Positions 20,489 through 29,399 are shown, counted from the first letter of the stretch. The stretch is 64,000 nucleotides of DNA from an uncultured Marinifilum sp. (GCF_963677195.1 NZ_OY781918.1:3274923-3338922); one strand, 5' to 3'. Notes: generated by a model not told the origin, from the letters alone. Numbers and translations are program-made.

Positions 20489-20602
20489 ATGCAGAATAAT
20501 ATATATACTGAAAGCCGACGCCATTTGCGTAGTAACTGTTACCCAGGAGGGACGGATGAGCTTGTTGTATCTTGTATCGAGATATTAAATAGTAATAATT
20601 AA
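20489..20602 (+). CDS. Arginine leader peptide 3 (37 aa)
   Basis: Begins MQNNIYTESRRHLRSN; Arg at residues 10, 11 and 14. The segment 20553-20563 (CGGATGAGCTT) can pair with the whole 5' arm of terminator 3 (20601-20610) through 10 bp with one bulge and two G-U pairs, a good antiterminator. Odd feature: the stop codon (20600-20602) overlaps the terminator arm, so a terminating ribosome would mask it. This module may therefore respond differently from modules 1 and 2. Confidence 0.7.
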   Translation: MQNNIYTESRRHLRSNCYPGGTDELVVSCIEILNSNN

Positions 20603-20631
20603 GCTTGCCGTTCCTGCGGTGGGCTTTTTTT
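20601..20631 (+). terminator. Arginine attenuator terminator 3
   Basis: AAGCTTGCCG pairs with CGGTGGGCTT (20601-20610 and 20617-20626; three G-U pairs), 6-nt loop, then a run of T residues. Confidence 0.82.
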
Positions 20632-20654
20632 GTGTAAAAATTTTATAAAAAATT

Positions 20655-20795
20655 ATGAATATGAATAACTCCTTAGACTTTCGACGACGATGGTGCCGAA
20701 GCCTATACAACAGCAAACTAAAAGAAGAATTCTTTTTAGAGATTAATAACAAGTGGTTGTGCCTTACAGGTGTAGCGCTATTTTGGGAAACCTAG
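20655..20795 (+). CDS. Arginine leader peptide 4 (46 aa), no terminator
   Basis: Begins MNMNNSLDFRRRWCRSL; Arg at residues 10-12 and 15, in the same position as in the other leaders. Its stop (20793-20795) is only 12 bases before the first structural gene, and no intrinsic terminator lies between. It could act by translational coupling or by controlling exposure of the downstream start. A start at the second ATG (20661) is equally possible. Confidence 0.65.
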   Translation: MNMNNSLDFRRRWCRSLYNSKLKEEFFLEINNKWLCLTGVALFWET

Positions 20796-20807
20796 CAGTA
20801 AATTAAA

Positions 20808-21398
20808 ATGATAGATACATCAATGGAAATTGAGCAAAAAATTTATGTCATTGTTGCAGATTTAAGGCATATAGATTATGCTACAGAAATTTGTGAAATG
20901 ATTGAGCGTGCTGCAAAAATTCGCGGTACTGGTATTGCTAAAAGAAATCCTTTGTACCTCGTACAAAAAATACAGGAAGGAAAAGCAGTTATTGCTTTCG
21001 ATGATAAAAAGGTAATTGGTTTCTGCTATATAGAAACCTGGGAACATGGAAAATATGTTGCCAATTCGGGTCTTATTGTTGATCCAGATTATCGTGCAGT
21101 AGGCCTGGCTAAGTCAATTAAAGCCGAGGCGTTTAAGCTGTCAAGAAAGCGTTATCCACATGCTAAAATCTTCGGATTAACCACAAGTCTTCCTGTAATG
21201 AAAATCAATTCAGATTTAGGTTATAGACCTGTAACATTCTCGGAACTAACTACCGACGAATCGTTTTGGAAAGGCTGTAGTAGTTGTGTTAATTATGACA
21301 TTTTACAACGAACAGGACGAAAAATGTGCCTTTGTACAGGTATGTTATTTGATCCGAGTAAAAATGGTAGCCCTAAATCAACTAAGGAAAATAAATAA
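20808..21398 (+). CDS. GNAT acyltransferase of arginine synthesis (glutamate N-acyltransferase type)
   Basis: First structural gene of the operon, 196 residues. A GNAT fold is indicated by the acyl-CoA loop around RAVGLAKSIKAEAFKLS (residues 96-112) and the preceding strand SGLIVDPD. Position at the head of argGCDBEH suggests that it acylates glutamate (acetyl- or, as in the Bacteroides pathway, succinyl-). A C-terminal cysteine cluster (C157-x2-C160 and C174-x-C176) could bind a metal and is unusual for a GNAT. A second in-frame ATG is at 20823. Substrate is inferred from context. Confidence 0.75.
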   Translation: MIDTSMEIEQKIYVIVADLRHIDYATEICEMIERAAKIRGTGIAKRNPLYLVQKIQEGKAVIAFDDKKVIGFCYIETWEHGKYVANSGLIVDPDYRAVGLAKSIKAEAFKLSRKRYPHAKIFGLTTSLPVMKINSDLGYRPVTFSELTTDESFWKGCSSCVNYDILQRTGRKMCLCTGMLFDPSKNGSPKSTKENK

Positions 21399-21428
21399 GC
21401 AATTAAAATCAATCAAAATTTAAATACA

Positions 21429-22628
21429 ATGACAATTAATAAGAAAAAAGTAGTTTTAGCATATAGCGGAGGATTAGATACAACATATTGTGCACTTTAC
21501 CTGTCTAAGGAGTTAAACATGGATGTGTACACAGCATTAGGAAACACTGGAGGTTTTAGCGAGAAAGAACTTGCCGAAATAGAAGAAAGAACAAAACAAT
21601 TGGGTGTAATTGAACATGTTTCGCTGGATATAACTAAAGAATACTACGAAAAATGCATTAAATATATGATAATGGGTAATGTTTTGAAAAACAATACTTA
21701 TCCTTTATCAGTTAGCTCGGAAAGAGCTTTTCAGGCTATGGCAATAGCACAATATGCTCATTCTATTGATGCAGATTATATTGCTCATGGAAGTACAGGT
21801 GCGGGAAACGATCAAATTAGATTCGATCTTATTTTTAAGATTATGGCTCCCAATGCTGAAATTATTACTCCAACTAGAGACTTAGAGCTGAGCAGAGAAA
21901 CAGAAATAAATTACCTTAAAGAACATGGCATTAATGCAAATTTCGAGAAAATGAAATATTCCATTAATGCAGGAATTTGGGGAACCAGCATTGGTGGAAA
22001 AGAAACCTTAAGTTCCAATTTGCCCTTGCCAGAGGATGCTTATCCTAAACAGGTTGTGAAAACTGAACCTGAGAAATTGAGCATTGAATTTAAAGAGGGA
22101 GAACTCATTGCTGTTAATGGGGAGAAAGTATCACATCCTGTCGAAGCAATAAAAAAAATTGAGGCAGCAGGTTCTGCTTTTGGTATCGGAAGAGATATGC
22201 ATATTGGAGATACCATCATAGGAACTAAAGGTAGGGTAGCCTTTGAAGCTGCAGCTCCATTAATGATTATTAATGCGCATCAAACCCTAGAAAAACATAC
22301 GCTTACCAAATGGCAAATGCACTGGAAAGAACAAATTGCCAATTTTTATGGAATGTTATTACATGAAGCTCAGTATTTGGAGCCAGTAATGAGAAATATG
22401 GAAACTTTTCTTGTGGATACTCAAAAAAATGTAAATGGAACTGTTACCATTCAAATGTGTCCTAAATATTTCCAAGTAGAGGGGATTGAATCTCCTAACG
22501 ATTTAATGTCTGATCTTTTTGGTCAATATGGAGAAAGCAACGAAGGTTGGACTGCCGACGATGTAAAAGGATTCACCAATATTTTAGCCAATTCATTAAA
22601 GATTTATCACACTGTAAATAAAAAATAG
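21429..22628 (+). CDS. argG: Argininosuccinate synthase
   Basis: Condenses citrulline and aspartate with ATP, the penultimate arginine step. 399 residues, normal length. The PP-loop AYSGGLDT (11-18) is present, along with the substrate-binding segment HGSTGAGNDQIRFDL and GIGRDMHIGDTIIG. It follows the GNAT by 30 bases and is separated from argC by one base, so it is clearly co-transcribed. Confidence 0.95.
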   Translation: MTINKKKVVLAYSGGLDTTYCALYLSKELNMDVYTALGNTGGFSEKELAEIEERTKQLGVIEHVSLDITKEYYEKCIKYMIMGNVLKNNTYPLSVSSERAFQAMAIAQYAHSIDADYIAHGSTGAGNDQIRFDLIFKIMAPNAEIITPTRDLELSRETEINYLKEHGINANFEKMKYSINAGIWGTSIGGKETLSSNLPLPEDAYPKQVVKTEPEKLSIEFKEGELIAVNGEKVSHPVEAIKKIEAAGSAFGIGRDMHIGDTIIGTKGRVAFEAAAPLMIINAHQTLEKHTLTKWQMHWKEQIANFYGMLLHEAQYLEPVMRNMETFLVDTQKNVNGTVTIQMCPKYFQVEGIESPNDLMSDLFGQYGESNEGWTADDVKGFTNILANSLKIYHTVNKK

Positions 22629-22629
22629 C

Positions 22630-23595
22630 ATGATAAAAGTTGGAATTATAGGTGGTGCAGGATATACTGCAGGTGAATTGCTACGGATTTTAATCTGGCA
22701 TTCGCAGGTGGAAATTACCTTTGTACAGAGCTCAAGTCATGCAGGGCGACCAATTACAGATGTTCACAGAGACTTATTGGGAGATAGCAATTTGATTTTT
22801 GGAGCTGCTGATTATTCGAATACCGATGTAATTTTTATTTGTTCGGGGCATGGAAAAACAAAATTGTTTTTAGAACAAAATGACTTGCCATCGCATCTTA
22901 AAATTGTTGATTTAAGTACAGATTACAGACCACAGTCTAATACAGAAGGTTTTGTATATGGGCTACCTGAAGTAAACAAACTTAAGATTAAAGTTGCAGA
23001 TAGAATTGCAAATCCGGGATGTTTTGCTACTTGTATCGAACTTGGTTTATTGCCTTTGGCCTTCAACCAAAAATTAGTCGAGGAAGTTCATGTTAATGCC
23101 ATAACAGGTTCAACCGGAGCAGGACAAAATCCTACAGCAACATCGCATTTTAGCTGGAAAAACAATAATGTAGCTGTCTACAAGGCATTTACTCATCAGC
23201 ATTTAGCTGAGATAGGTGAAACAGTATTGCAGCTGCAGGAATCTTATTCAAAGCAGATCAATTTTATTCCTGTTCGCGGGAATTTTAGCAGAGGAATTAT
23301 GGCAACAATTTACACCGATTGTGATTGGAGTTTGGAAGAAGCAAATCAAAAGTATGAAGAATACTATTCAAATCATCCGTTTGTATCTATTTCTCCAGTA
23401 TTGCCAGATGTTAAACAAGTTGTAAATACCAATAAGTGTGTTTTATATCTTGAAAAACACGGTAATAAAATTATGGTGATTTCTGTAGTTGACAATTTAT
23501 TAAAAGGAGCATCGGGACAAGCCGTGCAAAATATGAATCTAATGTTTGGATTGCCTGAAAATATAGGTTTAGGTCTTAAACCAATTGGATTTTAA
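22630..23595 (+). CDS. argC: N-acyl-gamma-glutamyl-phosphate reductase
   Basis: NADPH-dependent reduction of acyl-glutamyl phosphate to the semialdehyde. 321 residues. The dinucleotide loop GIIGGAGYTAGELLRIL (5-21) and the catalytic Cys131 in ANPGCFATC are present, followed by TGSTGAGQNPT. It starts one base after the argG stop. In the Bacteroides fragilis pathway the same step uses N-succinyl intermediates; the acyl group cannot be told from sequence. Confidence 0.93.
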   Translation: MIKVGIIGGAGYTAGELLRILIWHSQVEITFVQSSSHAGRPITDVHRDLLGDSNLIFGAADYSNTDVIFICSGHGKTKLFLEQNDLPSHLKIVDLSTDYRPQSNTEGFVYGLPEVNKLKIKVADRIANPGCFATCIELGLLPLAFNQKLVEEVHVNAITGSTGAGQNPTATSHFSWKNNNVAVYKAFTHQHLAEIGETVLQLQESYSKQINFIPVRGNFSRGIMATIYTDCDWSLEEANQKYEEYYSNHPFVSISPVLPDVKQVVNTNKCVLYLEKHGNKIMVISVVDNLLKGASGQAVQNMNLMFGLPENIGLGLKPIGF

Positions 23596-23606
23596 AAGAA
23601 GTGAAA

Positions 23607-24734
23607 ATGAAATTATTTGATGTATATACTTGTTATAATATAAATCTTGTTACTGGTAAAGGAGCAAAGTTATCTGATGACAAAGGAAATGAATATCTGG
23701 ATTTTTACGGAGGACATGGAGTTATTTCTATAGGCCACAGTCATCCTCATTATATGTTCAGAATTGAAAATCAATTACATTGTTTAGGATTTTATTCTAA
23801 TGCTGTAAAAAACGATTTACAAGAGCGATTGGCATGTAAATTAGGTAAATTAAGTGGGTACGATGCTTACAATTTATTTTTGTGTAATTCGGGTGCCGAA
23901 GCAAATGAAAATGCATTAAAAGTAGCATCGTTTCATAATAATAAAGCAAAAGTAATTTCTGTAAAAGGAGCTTTTCATGGGAGAACAGGAGGAGCTTTAG
24001 CCATAACCGATAATCCTAAATTATCTTCGTTATTTAATGCAAAACACGACGTGGTTTTTGTAGAAATGAACGACTCTGAATCCTTAAAAAAAGAATTGAT
24101 AAAAGGAGATGTTTCGGCCGTTATTATTGAAGGTGTTCAGGGGGTAAATGGTGTGTTTGAACCGAATGTTGATTTTTTGAAATCTGCAAAGTCGGCATGT
24201 GTAGAAAATGATGCATTACTAATTTTGGATGAAGTACAATCGGGATTTGGTAGAAGTGGAAAATTCTTTGCTCACCAATATGCCGATATTAAACCCGATA
24301 TCATTACAACAGCAAAAGGAATGGGTAACGGTTTTCCAATTGGAGGAGTATTAATTGCACCAGAAGTTAAAGCCTGGAAAGGAATGTTGGGAACAACTTT
24401 TGGTGGAAATCATTTGGCATGTGCTGCAGCAACAGCAGTTTTAGAAACCATAGAAGAAGAAAAATTAATTGAAAATGCAGAACAAATGGGGAATTATTTG
24501 TTTACAGCATTAAAAGATAATAAAGCTATTAAAGCAATTAGGGGGAAAGGTTTAATGATTGGTATCGATATTGATAATATGTCGGAAACAAGAACAAAAC
24601 TACTTAAGGAATATGGAATTTTTACAGGTTCTTCGGGTAGTAATACTCTTCGTTTATTGCCACCTCTTTCGATAACAAAGAAAGATGCAGATCAATTCAT
24701 TAAAGCATTTAATAAACTAACCCTAATTAATTAA
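23607..24734 (+). CDS. argD: Acylornithine aminotransferase, class III PLP enzyme
   Basis: Transfers the amino group from glutamate to the acylated semialdehyde. About 375 residues from the ATG at 23607; a GTG two codons earlier is possible. Visible: GSAEANENALKVA-type cofactor region, LDEVQSGFGRSG, and the PLP lysine in TTAKGMGNGFPIGG (K237). Next to argC and two bases before argB. In Bacteroides relatives an acylornithine carbamoyltransferase gene lies between argD and argB; here it is absent. Confidence 0.92.
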   Translation: MKLFDVYTCYNINLVTGKGAKLSDDKGNEYLDFYGGHGVISIGHSHPHYMFRIENQLHCLGFYSNAVKNDLQERLACKLGKLSGYDAYNLFLCNSGAEANENALKVASFHNNKAKVISVKGAFHGRTGGALAITDNPKLSSLFNAKHDVVFVEMNDSESLKKELIKGDVSAVIIEGVQGVNGVFEPNVDFLKSAKSACVENDALLILDEVQSGFGRSGKFFAHQYADIKPDIITTAKGMGNGFPIGGVLIAPEVKAWKGMLGTTFGGNHLACAAATAVLETIEEEKLIENAEQMGNYLFTALKDNKAIKAIRGKGLMIGIDIDNMSETRTKLLKEYGIFTGSSGSNTLRLLPPLSITKKDADQFIKAFNKLTLIN

Positions 24735-24736
24735 AT

Positions 24737-25516
24737 ATGATTGAGCTAACCGTTGTAAAAATAGGTGGAAATGTTATTGATGATCCTGAAAAATTGAATG
24801 AGTTTTTAGATGCTTTTTCAAATTTAGGAGGAAAAGTTGTGCTGGTGCATGGTGGAGGCAAAGTAGCATCCGATTTATCGGGTGAATTAGGAGTTAAAAC
24901 TAAAATGATTAATGGCAGAAGAATTACCGATGCCGCTAATCTAAAATTAGTTACCATGGTTTATGCAGGTTTGGTAAATAAGAGTATTGTGGCATCGCTT
25001 CAAGCTAAAGGTGTTAACGCGCATGGCATGTGTGGTGCCGATCAAAACTTAATTCTTGCTGAAAAAAGAAATCATCCGAGTATCGATTATGGATATGTAG
25101 GTGATGTTACCAAAGTAAATACACTGGCTCTTTGCAAAATGATTGAGTGTAATTCTGTATTGGTAATTGCACCAATTACACATGATGGTAAAGGTCAGCT
25201 ATTAAATACAAATGCTGATACAATTGCAACAGAAGTAGCAGCTGCATTAAGCAAATTTTATAAGGTAAAGTTGGTTTATAGTTTCGAGAAGCTTGGTGTG
25301 TTAATGGATGCCGAAGATGAAAGTAGCGTGTTACCGGTTTTAACATCCGACGAATGTTCTAAAATGATAGAAAATGGGAGTATAAATACAGGTATGATGC
25401 CCAAAACAGAAAATGCTTTTTATGCTCTTTCACAAGGTGTTGAGGAGGTCGTAATTGGGAATTTTGTATCAATAGAAAATTGCCAGTCTTCGGGAACTCA
25501 AGTTGTTAATTATTAA
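24737..25516 (+). CDS. argB: Acylglutamate kinase
   Basis: Phosphorylates N-acylglutamate, normally the arginine-inhibited step. 259 residues, amino-acid-kinase fold: VKIGGNVIDD at the N terminus, VLVHGGGKVAS (glycine loop), and a C-terminal MMPKTENAF segment. It lacks the N-terminal extension of the strongly arginine-inhibited hexameric enzymes, so control may rest on the leader array; this is inference. Confidence 0.9.
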   Translation: MIELTVVKIGGNVIDDPEKLNEFLDAFSNLGGKVVLVHGGGKVASDLSGELGVKTKMINGRRITDAANLKLVTMVYAGLVNKSIVASLQAKGVNAHGMCGADQNLILAEKRNHPSIDYGYVGDVTKVNTLALCKMIECNSVLVIAPITHDGKGQLLNTNADTIATEVAAALSKFYKVKLVYSFEKLGVLMDAEDESSVLPVLTSDECSKMIENGSINTGMMPKTENAFYALSQGVEEVVIGNFVSIENCQSSGTQVVNY

Positions 25517-25525
25517 GCTGTTGCT

Positions 25526-26590
25526 ATGAATATTGAAAAATACACAAATCTGGCTTTAAGCACGCTTAAAGAGCTAATATCGATACAATCTTATAGTAAA
25601 GAAGAAAATTCTGTAGCTGATTTAATAGAGCAGAAATTGAAAGATTTTGGTCTTAAGGTGCACCGAAAAGGAAATAATGTTTGGGTTTTTAATCACGATT
25701 TTGAGGAAGGAAAACCAGTTTTGCTAATGAATTCACACTTAGATACAGTAAAGCCTAATGAGAAATGGACTAAAGATCCTTTTAATCCTGAAATATCAGA
25801 TGATAAATTATACGGATTGGGAAGTAATGATGCAGGAGGATGTTTAGTTTCTCTTTTAGCAACTTTTCTTGCTCTCGAAAATACGAAACAAAATTATAAT
25901 CGTGTGTTTTGTGCTTCGGCCGAAGAAGAGATTTCGGGCAAAAATGGATTCGAATTGGTGCAGGATGAAATAGGTAGAATTGATGTAGGAATTGTTGGAG
26001 AACCAACTCTTATGGAAATGGCTATTGCCGAAAAAGGTCTTATGGTAATAGATTGTGAAGCAATTGGTATACCTGGACATGCTGCCCGAAACGAAGGTTT
26101 AAATGCTATTGATATTGCCATGGAAGATATAAAATTCTTGCATACCTATCAGTTCGATAAGGAATCGGAAATACTTGGACCGGTTAAAATGACAGTTACC
26201 CAGATTAATGCGGGTAAACAGCATAATGTAATTCCTGCATCCTGTAAATTTGTTCTCGATGTTAGAACCAACGAACACTATAAGAATGAGAAGGCTTTTG
26301 AAATCATAAAAAAGAATCTTAAAAGTGAAGTGAAAGCACGTTCGTTTAGAATGAATTCTTCAGGTATTCCACTTGAGCATCCTTTGGTACAGACAGGTTT
26401 AAGTTTAGATATGAACTATTACGGTTCGCCAACAACATCCGATCAGGCCATTATGAAAGGTTTTCCAACACTTAAATTAGGTCCTGGAGATTCGGCAAGA
26501 TCTCATACAGCTGATGAGTATATCTATGTAAAAGAGATAGGAGAGGGAGTAGAAAAATATTTTAATTTGCTGAATGAATTAAAAATATAA
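25526..26590 (+). CDS. argE: M20-family acylornithine deacylase
   Basis: Removes the acyl group in arginine synthesis (acetyl- or succinyl-citrulline/ornithine, depending on the pathway). 354 residues, M20 metallopeptidase fold: LMNSHLDTV and GSNDAGG provide metal ligands, CASAEEEISGKNG the catalytic Glu. The C-terminal SHTADEYIYVKEI provides the last His ligand. Its place between argB and argH matches the Bacteroides arginine cluster. Confidence 0.85.
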   Translation: MNIEKYTNLALSTLKELISIQSYSKEENSVADLIEQKLKDFGLKVHRKGNNVWVFNHDFEEGKPVLLMNSHLDTVKPNEKWTKDPFNPEISDDKLYGLGSNDAGGCLVSLLATFLALENTKQNYNRVFCASAEEEISGKNGFELVQDEIGRIDVGIVGEPTLMEMAIAEKGLMVIDCEAIGIPGHAARNEGLNAIDIAMEDIKFLHTYQFDKESEILGPVKMTVTQINAGKQHNVIPASCKFVLDVRTNEHYKNEKAFEIIKKNLKSEVKARSFRMNSSGIPLEHPLVQTGLSLDMNYYGSPTTSDQAIMKGFPTLKLGPGDSARSHTADEYIYVKEIGEGVEKYFNLLNELKI

Positions 26591-26744
26591 TAATTGACTT
26601 ATTATGTAATGGTTAATCTAGTAATTTGTAATATTTTTTTTTATGCGATTAAAAAAATAGTAAATTAGTTTATTGCCATTAAGGTAATTGTTTATGATTA
26701 ACTTAAATCAAAGGAAACTTAAATAACAAACTAAAATATTAAAT

Positions 26745-28082
26745 ATGAAACTTTGGGACAAAGGAGTAAAAGTTGATAAAAAAATTGAACAATTTACAGT
26801 TGGTCAGGATCGTGAACTAGACTTGCAATTGGCAGCATTCGATGTATTGGGTTCTTTGGCACATATCGAAATGCTTGAGTCTATCGGATTGCTAGAAAAA
26901 GATGAATTGAAAAAAATACAGGAAGAACTTAGAAAAATATATTCTTCCATAAAAAATGAAGCCTTTGTAATTGAAGATGGAATTGAAGATGTTCACTCCC
27001 AAATTGAATTTCTGCTAACTCAGGAATTGGGAGATATAGGAAAAAAAATACATAGTGGAAGATCAAGAAATGATCAGGTTCTTCTAGATCTAAAATTATT
27101 TACCAGAAATAAATTAGAAGAAATTGTACGAGAAGCAAGATTGCTATTCGATGAATTAATTGCTAAAAGTAATCAGTATAAAGATGTATTAATTCCTGGT
27201 TATACTCACTTACAAGTTGCAATGCCTTCTTCTTTTGGATTATGGTTTGGTGCTTATGCTGAAAGTCTTACCGATGATTTATTAGTGCTACAGTCAGCTT
27301 ATAAAGTAGTGAATCAAAACCCTTTAGGCTCGGGAGCAGGTTATGGTTCTTCTTTTCCTTTAAACAGACAAATGACCAGCGATTTGCTCGGATTTGATAA
27401 CCTAAGCTATAATGTGGTATATGCACAAATGGGGCGTGGAAAAATGGAATTTACCGTTCTTTCAGCTTTGGCAAATATGGCCATGACAATTGCAAAACTT
27501 TCTATGGATGCATGTTTGTATAATAGTCAGAACTTTAACTTTTTTAGTTTTCCCGATGAGTTTACAACAGGAAGCAGCATTATGCCACATAAAAAAAATC
27601 CGGATGTTTTTGAATTAATTCGTGCACGAGCGAATGCATTGCAAATGTTGCCTGCACAAATTCAGGCGGTTACCTCAAATCTTCCATCGGGATATCATAG
27701 GGATTATCAGTTAACCAAAGAATTTTTCATGCCATCATTCGATAAAATGTTATCCTGCTTGGAGTTGAGTAGAATCATGTTATCGGAAGTTAAAGTAAAC
27801 GATGATATTTTAAAGGATGATCGTTACAAATATTTGTTCACTGTTGAGGAAGTAAACAAAATGGTTGTAGAAGGTGTGCCTTTTAGAGATGCCTATAAAA
27901 AAGTAGGGCAAATGGTAGAAGCAGGAGAATTTAAATACAATGGCGAAGTAAAACATGTTCATGAGGGAAGTATTGGCAATTTGTGTAATGATAAAATTGT
28001 TTGCAAAATGAATGAAACCTTTGTGGCATTTAACTTTCACAAGACAAAAGAAGCATATATGAATTTATTAAATAGAATCTAA
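26745..28082 (+). CDS. argH: Argininosuccinate lyase
   Basis: Cleaves argininosuccinate to arginine and fumarate, the last step. 445 residues. The fumarate-lyase signature GSSIMPHKKNPD is present, as are KIHSGRSRNDQV and GYTHLQVAMPSSFG. A 154-base spacer separates it from argE; I saw no terminator or further Arg leader there, so read-through from argE is likely although an internal promoter cannot be excluded. Confidence 0.95.
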   Translation: MKLWDKGVKVDKKIEQFTVGQDRELDLQLAAFDVLGSLAHIEMLESIGLLEKDELKKIQEELRKIYSSIKNEAFVIEDGIEDVHSQIEFLLTQELGDIGKKIHSGRSRNDQVLLDLKLFTRNKLEEIVREARLLFDELIAKSNQYKDVLIPGYTHLQVAMPSSFGLWFGAYAESLTDDLLVLQSAYKVVNQNPLGSGAGYGSSFPLNRQMTSDLLGFDNLSYNVVYAQMGRGKMEFTVLSALANMAMTIAKLSMDACLYNSQNFNFFSFPDEFTTGSSIMPHKKNPDVFELIRARANALQMLPAQIQAVTSNLPSGYHRDYQLTKEFFMPSFDKMLSCLELSRIMLSEVKVNDDILKDDRYKYLFTVEEVNKMVVEGVPFRDAYKKVGQMVEAGEFKYNGEVKHVHEGSIGNLCNDKIVCKMNETFVAFNFHKTKEAYMNLLNRI

Positions 28083-28170
28083 TTTGCTATATACTGAGTT
28101 TGTAAATTAAAATTTATGAATTCGCAAATCACTAATTATCAAAATTTTTAAACCATTTTATAACACTTTT

Positions 28171-29259
28171 ATGTCACAACAGACAAAAGCGAAATTAATT
28201 TTACATGATGGGTCGGAATATATCGGAACATCTTTCGGATATGAAGATTCCATTGCCGGAGAAATGGTGTTTAACACCGCAATGACTGGATATCCGGAAA
28301 GTTTGACTGATCCTTCTTATAAGGGACAAATTTTGGTGAGCACTTTCCCTTTAATTGGAAATTACGGTGTTCCCGGAACTTTGCAGGAGGATGAACTATT
28401 CCGTTTTTACGAGTCTGAAAAAATTCAGGTATCTGCCTTTGTGGTTTCCGATTACACCGAAGAATTTAGTCACTGGAATGCAAGTTTAAGTCTTGCCGAT
28501 TGGATGAAACAACATAAAATTCCCGGAATTTATGGGGTTGATACTCGGGCTTTAACAAAAAAACTTAGAGAGCAGGGAAGTATGCTTGCTAAAATAGTTT
28601 TTGAAGGAAATGACCCTGAGTGGAAAGATCCTAACCTCGAAAATTTAGTTGCACAAGTTAGTACGCCAGAAAAAATTGTTTATGGTAATGGAAAACATAA
28701 AGTTTTACTACTGGATTGTGGAGTTAAAAACAATATAATTCGTTGTTTGCTTAAACGAGATACCACTGTGATCCGAGTTCCTCATGATTATGACTTTACT
28801 AATGAAGAATACGATGGATTGTTTATATCTAACGGACCAGGAGATCCAAAACAGAATGTAAAGGCAATTGCTAATCTTAAGAAAGTTTTCCTTAAGGATA
28901 TTCCAATTATGGGAATTTGTTTGGGAACTCAATTAATGGCTCTTGCTGCTGGTGCAGATACTTATAAGTTAAAATATGGACATAGAAGTCATAACCAGCC
29001 TGTTGTTTTAAAAGGAAGCAAGCGTTGTTTTATAACTTCTCAAAATCATGGATATGCAATAAACCATGATACATTACCAAAAGAGTGGGAACCATTGTTT
29101 ATTAATGCCAACGATGATACATGCGAAGGAATTAAACATGTTACCAAGCCATTTTTTGCTTCCCAATTTCATCCTGAAGCATCTAGTGGACCTACTGATA
29201 CTGAGTTTCTTTTCGATGATTTTATTGAGATGATGGAAACTTTTAAAGCTAATAGCTAA
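28171..29259 (+). CDS. carA: Carbamoyl-phosphate synthase small subunit
   Basis: Glutamine amidotransferase subunit feeding ammonia to CarB. 362 residues: N-terminal CPSase domain (DGSEYIGTSFGYE) and a class I glutaminase with nucleophile Cys in MGICLGTQLMALA and the His-Glu pair in QFHPEAS. Carbamoyl phosphate supplies both citrulline and pyrimidine synthesis, and its location behind argH puts it under the arginine leaders. Confidence 0.95.
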   Translation: MSQQTKAKLILHDGSEYIGTSFGYEDSIAGEMVFNTAMTGYPESLTDPSYKGQILVSTFPLIGNYGVPGTLQEDELFRFYESEKIQVSAFVVSDYTEEFSHWNASLSLADWMKQHKIPGIYGVDTRALTKKLREQGSMLAKIVFEGNDPEWKDPNLENLVAQVSTPEKIVYGNGKHKVLLLDCGVKNNIIRCLLKRDTTVIRVPHDYDFTNEEYDGLFISNGPGDPKQNVKAIANLKKVFLKDIPIMGICLGTQLMALAAGADTYKLKYGHRSHNQPVVLKGSKRCFITSQNHGYAINHDTLPKEWEPLFINANDDTCEGIKHVTKPFFASQFHPEASSGPTDTEFLFDDFIEMMETFKANS

Positions 29260-29399
29260 AAAGAAATTGAATTATTAATGATGATCCCGATACATATCGG
29301 GAATGAATGATGAATTAAAATATGTACTTGTTACACTCTCGATAGCGATCGGGACACCCATTCACCCATTCACTATTTAACACATTCACTCGAAAAGAA
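29260..29399. repeat. carA-carB spacer with two short palindromes
   Basis: CCCGATACATATCGGG (about 29286-29301) and the imperfect CTCGATAGCGATCGGGAC (29338-29355) are short inverted repeats of the CCCGATA...TATCGGG type scattered through many Bacteroidota genomes. No T-run follows, so they are more likely interspersed repeats or mRNA-stabilising hairpins than terminators. A pyrimidine-rich CATTCAC triplication follows. Confidence 0.45.

Noticed and set aside
20718..20739. AT-only hairpin in leader 4 (AAAGAA/TTCTTT)
   Set aside because: Lacks G+C pairs needed for an intrinsic terminator, so leader 4 was not called a fourth terminator module.
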